Assembly: GCA_039970095.1 (NCBI GenBank)
Contig: JBDVMP010000005.1
Span: 72,676-136,675 of the forward strand
Source: JAMZMI01 sp039970095
Lineage (GTDB): Bacteria; Bacteroidota; Bacteroidia; Cytophagales; Cyclobacteriaceae
Length of the DNA: 64,000 bases
Reading direction: 5' to 3'
Made by a program: the position numbers and the translations under genes. Below, in pieces: positions 61,101 through 64,000 of the stretch (the first letter of the stretch is position 1; the number at the start of each line of letters is the position of its first letter). The notes beneath the pieces are model-generated. The model did no database searches. It saw only the letters and a program-made list of their open reading frames with translations, and was not told the DNA's origin.

Positions 61101-64000
61101 TATATGGTCCTGTTACAGCCGTCTCATCCAATGCATCAAAAACAACAGATAGCTTATCGGCGATATAATCAGAGTTATCAGCAGCATCATCAACCTCATA
61201 GGTCAATGGAACCTCTACATCAACGTCAATAGGGTTGCTAAGAGAAACAGTGAATGTATAGGAGATATCATCCCCCGGATCTCCTTCGTCAAGAGGAGTC
61301 TCATCCGCTATGGTGATCGTCGCGGCATCTGTGTTCCTGATGTATCCGTACTGACTTTCTGTTACAACGTTGGCATTGGTGATTGCCCCATAATAAGGGT
61401 CAGTATCTACTGTTTGGTTAAATACAAACGGATAGCTACCATTTGTCGGTGTATAATTAGTGGCCGGTATTGCTATGCTTACCTCCAACTCCTCATCCAA
61501 CTCTACCAAGAAATCATCTCTAATCGTAATATCAAGGGCTACTTCTTCATTGGGATTACCCAGGAATTGCACAACACCCGTTTCTGCAGATGTCAAATCC
61601 AACCCTCCCGTAGAAATGGCCTTTTCCGAAACACTTGAACCAGCGATGCTGTAAAGCAATTCGAACCCTGCTTCAACAGCCTTAGTGGAAGTTACAGTGT
61701 ACGACAATGTTCCAATTTCTTCATTTACATCATTGTCATCACCTGCTTCAACAGTAATAGTGAAGTCTGTGAAATCGTCATTCAATATGGTAAGAGCAGC
61801 TGTATTTCCATTGGTCTGCTCTACTGGAGTAGGTGTAGTCAAATCCTCGTCTACGGCCCTTCCGCTTGCACTAACAGAAGTAATGGCAAACTCAAAATCT
61901 TCATCATCTTCTACCACCTGATCATCGTTCCAGATAATATCAATATCCTTACTAGACTCACCAGCAGCAAATGTTATGGTACCCGCATAATCGGGGCTAT
62001 TGACGACAGAGAAGCGAATATTGTCATCAAGATCTGCTCTTAGTGCTTCGTCCTCATTAAGGATATACTCAACAGTAACTGCCTCATCCACAGTAATGGT
62101 ATTGGCCAGGTTGTCTCCATCCCTTAGCTCCATAGTAACCGTCATAAGCTGAGTGCCCTCAGCCTCAGACACAACGTCTGTTGTCATTACAACATCAGCA
62201 AATTCGTCATTTATGATTGTGTAAGTATCCGTATCTACGTCAGTGGTTACTGAGCTTAGTCTTTCAGCCACTCCAGGGAAAGATCCGGCTAAAGTAACAT
62301 CATCATCCGGCTCAACACCAGTCAGGATATCAGTGATCGTAATCGTGAAAGTTTCATCTAACTCCACAATATTGTCATCACTGATGGTGATATTCAAATC
62401 AACATCCGCGTTACTATTAGCAGGGAATGTGATCGTGCCCACAATTTCATCACTTCCGTTTTTCGTAGCGGTAGGGTCATAAAAATCAAGCCCAGATCCG
62501 TGACGTGTATAAGTTGAGCTCGTATCTATTCGATAATATACTGTGGTCAGAACATCAACAACTTTACTCGTATTTGTCGCATCATCTTTAGTCGCATCTC
62601 CACCATCAATGTCATCTGCCATAGAGAAGGTGAATGTCGCTAGACCTGTAGATTCGTTTGCGTCAACTGTTGATGCAACTGAAATCTTAACGGCATCATT
62701 ATCAATGATTTTACCTGTTTTGGTAATATTAGGCACTTCAGAAGGCGAAGATTCAGAGTTTGAAAACTTCACATTCTTGCCACCCGCACTAATCAGTGAC
62801 ATTCTCAACTTAAATTCTTCGTCAACCTCCACAAGGTTGTCTTCAAGGGTACTAAAGTCAACATCGTCAGTTGAACCATTCGTGCCAGATAAAGTAAATG
62901 AGCCCGACGAACTGACAAAGTCAACATTGTTTATGGCCTGAACTTCAGTGTCACCATTTTGAGGTAAATAAACCACTGAAATACTTTGGTCTACAGACCC
63001 AACTAACTTAGCTCTGAAAGTAACATCGCCACCTTCTCCTGCCTGATAAGGAAGTGAGTTATCCCAAACTACATAGGCTATATCATCGTCGGTGATTTCA
63101 CCCTCTACATAATAATCGGTTTGATCTGAAGTAGCTGCAAAAACAATATCCCTTTCTGAAGTCAATATGGCATCATCAGCAATATCCCTGATGTTGAACA
63201 ATGACATATAGAATGATTCTGTAGCTGCCTCTACGGTTTCGTCTTCGACTATTGGAACTGAAATCCTAAATGTTAGAGGATCAGTTCCGCCTGTTGGGTC
63301 GCTCAATGCCGGATATTGAATATCACCAGCCGTAGCTTCAAAGTCTGTACCCTCCGTAGCTGTCAATACACCCACAGAAGAGAAACTCAATTGGTAGAAA
63401 ATATCAACGTAATTAGATACTTCTACGTCGAATTCTATGACACTATTATCCCCAGCAACATCACCTTCAGTCACAGGGGAAACCACAGGAGTCATGGTAA
63501 TGACGGCCTGGTCATTATCAAAAATAATAGCCTGATCTGTTGCTGTCCCTATTGTGTAATCAGGTGTAGCTCCTGGCACGTAAGCATTTATAGTAATATC
63601 AATATACTCTTCCTCTGCTTCAACTATATCATCATCTACTAAAGTCAAAAATTCAGTAAAATTATCTCCAGTTCCAATTAAGATAGTAGTTGATCCGGCA
63701 GCAGAACTATGGTCTGCATCAATGGTCGAAGTGTTAACCAATGTATAATTAACCGTGAAATCTCTCTCAGCTGTAACCGTAGCTGGTGAAGTCGGGAATG
63801 AGAATCTGAATAAGTCTGTTGCAGCATCAGGCTCTGTTGCAGTAAATGCTTCGATGCTTACTACGTTATCAACATCTGTGATCGTTGAGGTAGCATCAGG
63901 TGTGCCATTATAGTTTAGGGACGCAAGACCTGAACCATCACTGATCGTTACCGTCACATCTTCATCACCTTCTGCTAAATCATCATTCTGTGCTAATCCT
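49159..64000 (-). CDS. Giant Calx-beta repeat adhesin with type B T9SS signal (5' end beyond the window)
   Basis: An open frame of 14.8 kb, at least about 4,946 residues; the frame is still open at 64000, so the start lies outside. The bulk is about 35 Calx-beta-type repeats of roughly 110-140 residues. Each ends in an acidic motif of the form VExDExF (for example IVELDETFTI and LVERDENFTL) followed by an NDD or DDD linker to the next repeat. The acidic motifs suggest calcium binding. Three cadherin-like units (VSESDQVNYVLGAIQV onward) follow, then a C-terminal gliding-motility-type sorting domain (ELPTDTYSYRIELNDGSGRT). Tyr, Trp and basic residues are rare, and I noticed no cysteine. It is the SprB/RemA class of surface adhesin. 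A PorP/SprF gene follows at once. Confidence 0.93.
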   Translation of the reverse strand, partial: GLAQNDDLAEGDEDVTVTISDGSGLASLNYNGTPDATSTITDVDNVVSIEAFTATEPDAATDLFRFSFPTSPATVTAERDFTVNYTLVNTSTIDADHSSAAGSTTILIGTGDNFTEFLTLVDDDIVEAEEEYIDITINAYVPGATPDYTIGTATDQAIIFDNDQAVITMTPVVSPVTEGDVAGDNSVIEFDVEVSNYVDIFYQLSFSSVGVLTATEGTDFEATAGDIQYPALSDPTGGTDPLTFRISVPIVEDETVEAATESFYMSLFNIRDIADDAILTSERDIVFAATSDQTDYYVEGEITDDDIAYVVWDNSLPYQAGEGGDVTFRAKLVGSVDQSISVVYLPQNGDTEVQAINNVDFVSSSGSFTLSGTNGSTDDVDFSTLEDNLVEVDEEFKLRMSLISAGGKNVKFSNSESSPSEVPNITKTGKIIDNDAVKISVASTVDANESTGLATFTFSMADDIDGGDATKDDATNTSKVVDVLTTVYYRIDTSSTYTRHGSGLDFYDPTATKNGSDEIVGTITFPANSNADVDLNITISDDNIVELDETFTITITDILTGVEPDDDVTLAGSFPGVAERLSSVTTDVDTDTYTIINDEFADVVMTTDVVSEAEGTQLMTVTMELRDGDNLANTITVDEAVTVEYILNEDEALRADLDDNIRFSVVNSPDYAGTITFAAGESSKDIDIIWNDDQVVEDDEDFEFAITSVSASGRAVDEDLTTPTPVEQTNGNTAALTILNDDFTDFTITVEAGDDNDVNEEIGTLSYTVTSTKAVEAGFELLYSIAGSSVSEKAISTGGLDLTSAETGVVQFLGNPNEEVALDITIRDDFLVELDEELEVSIAIPATNYTPTNGSYPFVFNQTVDTDPYYGAITNANVVTESQYGYIRNTDAATITIADETPLDEGDPGDDISYTFTVSLSNPIDVDVEVPLTYEVDDAADNSDYIADKLSVVFDALDETAVTGPYTQDFLISVVEDIQVEDDEVFTATLPLTAGLDWDTESARNVTVPTDGDTNEGTTTFLNDDAAEFKIETLASNNSNEEAGSTITYTISLYDEDGSTLTSADEEISVDIAFDMSNLNDNSFITDFVEATAFTDGTSGTVTATPVSGVYTFTVTFDADQTQETFSFKFDDDDVVEEDAGETYSVSLVGNSETNISDNDNADVITNDGASQVYTINEVNDKATVTITDNTAAGSIAEDGAGSVVYTISSDKDIEVPITIAYTIAEELTGEAFAATDINTAGSGTALDLQYNATDDAYTTDDAAVAVTFTVVINTDDIVEADEDYDVTLTSTIGVPGAATYLATDYDANVLVAAAGSGGAITNTITNDDDIELASFTGDTDNEVNDLDMALSLVKAADIDVHLTIQESVAGTAALTNGQAYANNANSDTDRAQTDFTAPGTTSGSFTYLTIPAGSTSADETTVTVTDDDIVERNEPFYLTVTAVEGASAAYDEVVTGQTLDERTADFIIDNDDAIEFTFAGNVTDAEEEGPFTFTMSADAEVDVDYSVDYTVASGGGNNTEADFTDIADFGTYAASVPFTGAFTAASAEEVPFDINIVNDNIVELDETFTVAFRSVGDYTTIFNDAGYTFGDAFTGTATGTIENDPTVDNAVITISSTTSQSEGTAGSSTVTYNITISNPVDAGFNLPYEVLTAGGLGTVNAADFTNASITYNIDGAGAVDPATDVIPVALNGTTTPSGNDIIVVEVPVVEDAIVEPDEDMSFTLTNAFTSPGARPIYYEDAGTPATTASSTSTLVNDDASTFTLQVTGNGDGVDFSTGEATNNISFTLTASNQIQDDVTLELNYDLSNVVSTAVNATQGDYVPTGLGADDDVIFTFGGSNATSQTFTLDLFDDAADMLVEIDEVFGVSLTDLDVTTTYTGLTFGGTGDASDWIEIEGTGDAALSVTLEDDDESLIDFTPGTLAVAVNESDDTETATLTFTINLTEDIDTPVDVVYSTSSATDGPTLFDSDFTVLTSVTETVQTAGTYDITVTVTGDDYVELDEELTVTLQSLTGTSLTIGSPGSSQDAGRAVFIDTDNVATGTITNDDSEDVSITATVTQSEEDGNVVLTVSIPNEADDDIIVNIGDITSLANSGESRATAGDDYTLPASTTIDAGDLSATYTIAVTNDAIMERHENFDVEISSIDPNGRSINIGAAFESDITLNNEDILIFTLADDAVNTTGRDEDEEFSYTLTGSAAIESYGDDVLPFTIDWSVDVASTTDPGEDDSETGDFDAVDGTFNLGGLTAGFATTYDLVLVDDNTVELDEHFSFIVDGTDSDLNALGRITHFTATNEPSISYEGVIADSDVAQVSLVTTGASTINEGDSGPANIGFNVTLDFPVESDITVEFTSQDGNALGFPALTSDGDYVSNTGTATFLAGEVTPVAVTIPVTGDKKVEEDETVGMLIQNMRVRVDGTLTLEAGTDWSDELSIGTNEIEGTITNDDYATLVINDATNELEGDVTPGTSTFEVYLYDTDDLTTPVAVDRQVKVNFNTVDGVAVSNITSPPGDYVSNNGTVTFPADDDSPQTVTVTYVVDGDPEEDEAFEVELQDNSNFIIGDGSEDAHYKTFVAVGATDALRKGTGLVLNDDRPIFTTTLNSNGDEDATASVVFDVTLTGAIIGVPSVTVDYTITGGSAVAGVDYDGSVDALTGTLTFNSGDATQQVTIAVLQDALAEGAEDLTITLSNALPSSNAELGEAADITATGSITDNDPIAIAISGDQTVLENAGTATVSISFTGEIVEDVTVDYTVTSSGADATDFDVDETTYTGSFTFSASDGASVTNGSTNVVIDLLDDGIVEGNETVTVTLDAVTTVVDTDFVMALPSVVTIDDQDAASISITSFSVGEADGVATVTVTSNAQIDRDVTVQLTIAETGTASDADADGSISVGGSDFAASVQTVTIRALDLTGSFDVTINEDVVVEGSEDFDISIATLGGDGITNSADVTLGTNTGVVTITDNDAAQISVADVTVDEGTGLANVLLSLDKVIDEDITVDYFTTQATAIDGSDYTGVTAGTPAITINAGSGLAAMPINVPVTVNNADGGLVEGTETLTVTVENILGGALTDQSISFLDDIATVTINDDDQAIISIADISDTETNLDGAQTVSITLDAPVDQAITFRLSTEAVTATDADNGTTADVDETDYVGIVNQLITVDASTLVPNATVEVTVNDDNLVEADETFSLRLSTLIATGRDVIFDGGGATVSSTVSITEDDAAIINITDIDQTATGDDESNNMSFVISITNPIDQDVELTLNTTNGLATAGLDFKAQTDTIYTIPASTLSANLSPHVVLITPDNLVERDENFTLAISGFTVPTGRDITLDGGGTTKNASGLIEDNDEAQITIAETATGTEGVGETITFTISMSNPVDASVTFNASTLLNDNATVADLIQITDQQVTFPAESNDDKTVTVNLTNNDIVEGDESFDLELTDLTIPTGRAVAFYDNVPSVQTEISSTATISDDDSADLTVADITVDEGDATATVVVTTDFEVDTDVSVDVTYEVSGSATDTEDYTSATATSTATITAGSMTSDIVIPLLDGAIVEGTETLDITIGTLTFTDATHAIEITDDAATVTINDDDVTTLSIVDASSDEGTDIVIEVTSDLAFDKAVTVDLASLAGSATATDDYGTVAGTVTIAQGATSGTVNVTTVDDAVVDGEETFSGTISNLSVGTGDGYNASIADADGVFTINDLDAALLSIASATSFTEGGTATVTLSSDVAIDEAVDVTFTYSGVSATTGDDFTENLGPITLPALSTTDGATLSVALPNTAGVSSTEVVEGTETFTVSIDGVTVANDASHDVSETGGDASATVTIDDNDTAVITLADAAASEGDAMTFTVSTDVEFDKNVTVSLSTANNTALAGATEDYTALAASTVTITGGTLSGSITTTTVENVIVEGTEDFTATISGLSVGPVGTDGYDASITDADGTYTINDDDAAVLTLSGVTVDESAGTATVTLTSDLAADADISVSLAVTDGTASATDGDYSATDGLMTIAAGSTSTTATITISDDVIAELDETVVNTISGLTVSSDHDVTLDNSTADVTITDNDAAEIAITGVTINEADGTADLTLTISGQVDTEVTVSAATANGTALVSDDDYVAKTQTVSFAALSTSDQTFSVTVNDDNTVENDETFAVDLSGLSAGGRDVTLASTTANVTITNDDAAIISIADATINEAAGTVTLTINMDNPVDEGVTFTARTIQGTARNVDDYERVSGVTYTIDEGELLPSTTASITIVDDNLVEATETFEYELSSITSAKNVRFTGGTGTTSSTVTITDADAAVISINSAEVSEGDGVMTFTVSMSAPVDEAVSVYATSGNVEASAGTDFTSVNNSQITFSAGSNTDKTVSVSITDNTIVEAIETFTITLNDIEPTSGKNVTFVNGETTAVGIGTINDDDAATITIDDVSADEGVSGTKDFVFTATLTGRVDEQVDVPYSTSDVTATAGVDYTEGTGTISFAADNISGIETQTITVSVNGDLQVEPDELFNVILGSLSLSGKDVTITDGTAEGQIVNDDELPEIVAGQSFTVSESDQVNYVLGAIQVAKTPIPGTPSWSITFGNGDEIFDIDDSNNQLFLADITNLDRDKVNGDSYTLTLTVSDGVNVSDPETVDVTVTDVNDNAALITDETFSLSDDAPLNTTVGTVSITDADEEPLFGDFSIDAGNADGVFTIVPSTGVITVADNSTLDFESTASYSLTVSVSGGTNAITGNQMTSTGTITVGITDTNDAPEALIITDAEDEDDDTENVDILESAAVQTVVATFETTDIDVGDSHTYSLVDHPDGEETQNGLFRIQGNELQVNQDLVNLGLFDGIATIVVQSEDTGGGTIVEVFEIVVINDPLLGLDQIYNVITPGRIDGLNDFWTIEGIEAFPSAEIIVNDKFGNVVYRSIGYDSPFDGTKGNAELPTDTYSYRIELNDGSGRTYEGSITILAYK

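Noticed and set aside
49238..63642. Many plus-strand open frames within the giant adhesin gene
   Set aside because: They are low-complexity antisense shadows (Ser, Thr, Val rich) of the repeat-coding strand, with no family features.
49159..64000. A CRISPR array or tandem DNA repeat suggested by recurring short words such as CATCATCATTGATGGT
   Set aside because: These words encode the repeated protein linker between Calx-beta units; spacing is hundreds of bases and varies.

Overview
The window is chromosomal DNA of a Bacteroidota bacterium, most likely a marine, probably gliding member of the Cytophagales. The evidence is a set of group-specific traits: type IX secretion (T9SS) sorting domains of both type A (alpha-amylase) and type B (giant adhesin), a PorP/SprF protein, LytTR and 7TM-AraC membrane regulators, TPR histidine kinases, and promoters of the Bacteroidota form TTTG-N17-23-TAnnTTTG. 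Base composition is moderate and looks even. No prophage, transposase, integrase or CRISPR array is visible. The genus cannot be fixed from the sequence alone.

Layout. 1-9.2 kb: the 5' end of icd, panB, a TPR lipoprotein, a membrane-anchored GDPD enzyme, aspS, a secreted unknown protein overlapping tadA, superoxide dismutase, a PepSY-like exported protein and an S1/P1-type zinc nuclease/phospholipase. 9.2-16.5 kb: core genes rpsT, radC, two less known genes, then the run pheT - small coiled-coil gene - zapA - rny. 16.3-18.1 kb: a small accessory islet in which the 3' end of rny occurs three times, separated by two small lipoprotein genes and a broken secreted-protein gene. 18.1-25.8 kb: a thioredoxin pair divergent from oxyR, an M28 peptidase, an S41 protease, two small membrane proteins and a DbpA-like DEAD-box helicase.

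25.9-30 kb: a starch-use pair. A membrane regulator with a starch-binding-like sensor domain, seven membrane helices and an AraC DNA-binding domain is followed by a T9SS-secreted GH13 alpha-amylase, with a perfect palindrome between them. 30-38.4 kb: a LytTR regulator, an exported DinB protein, an AGCS amino-acid symporter, two unknown secreted proteins and a TPR histidine kinase / LuxR response regulator pair. 39.2-40.9 kb: a roadblock-type protein followed by a SpoIIE-type phosphatase gene broken by about four frameshifts. 40.9-46.8 kb: rarA, asnS, rpoN, a PAP2-like membrane protein, an outer-membrane barrel protein and tRNA-Arg(ACG), the substrate of the TadA encoded earlier in the window.

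46.8-64 kb: one minus-strand operon for surface adhesion. It holds a giant protein of at least about 4,946 residues, open at the window edge, made of about 35 Calx-beta-type repeats, cadherin-like repeats and a type B T9SS signal, then a PorP/SprF-family protein and an OmpA-family protein. This is the SprB-SprF-OmpA type of arrangement used for gliding adhesins. The most unusual items are the triplicated rny tail islet, the sugar-sensing 7TM-AraC/amylase pair and the decayed phosphatase module.
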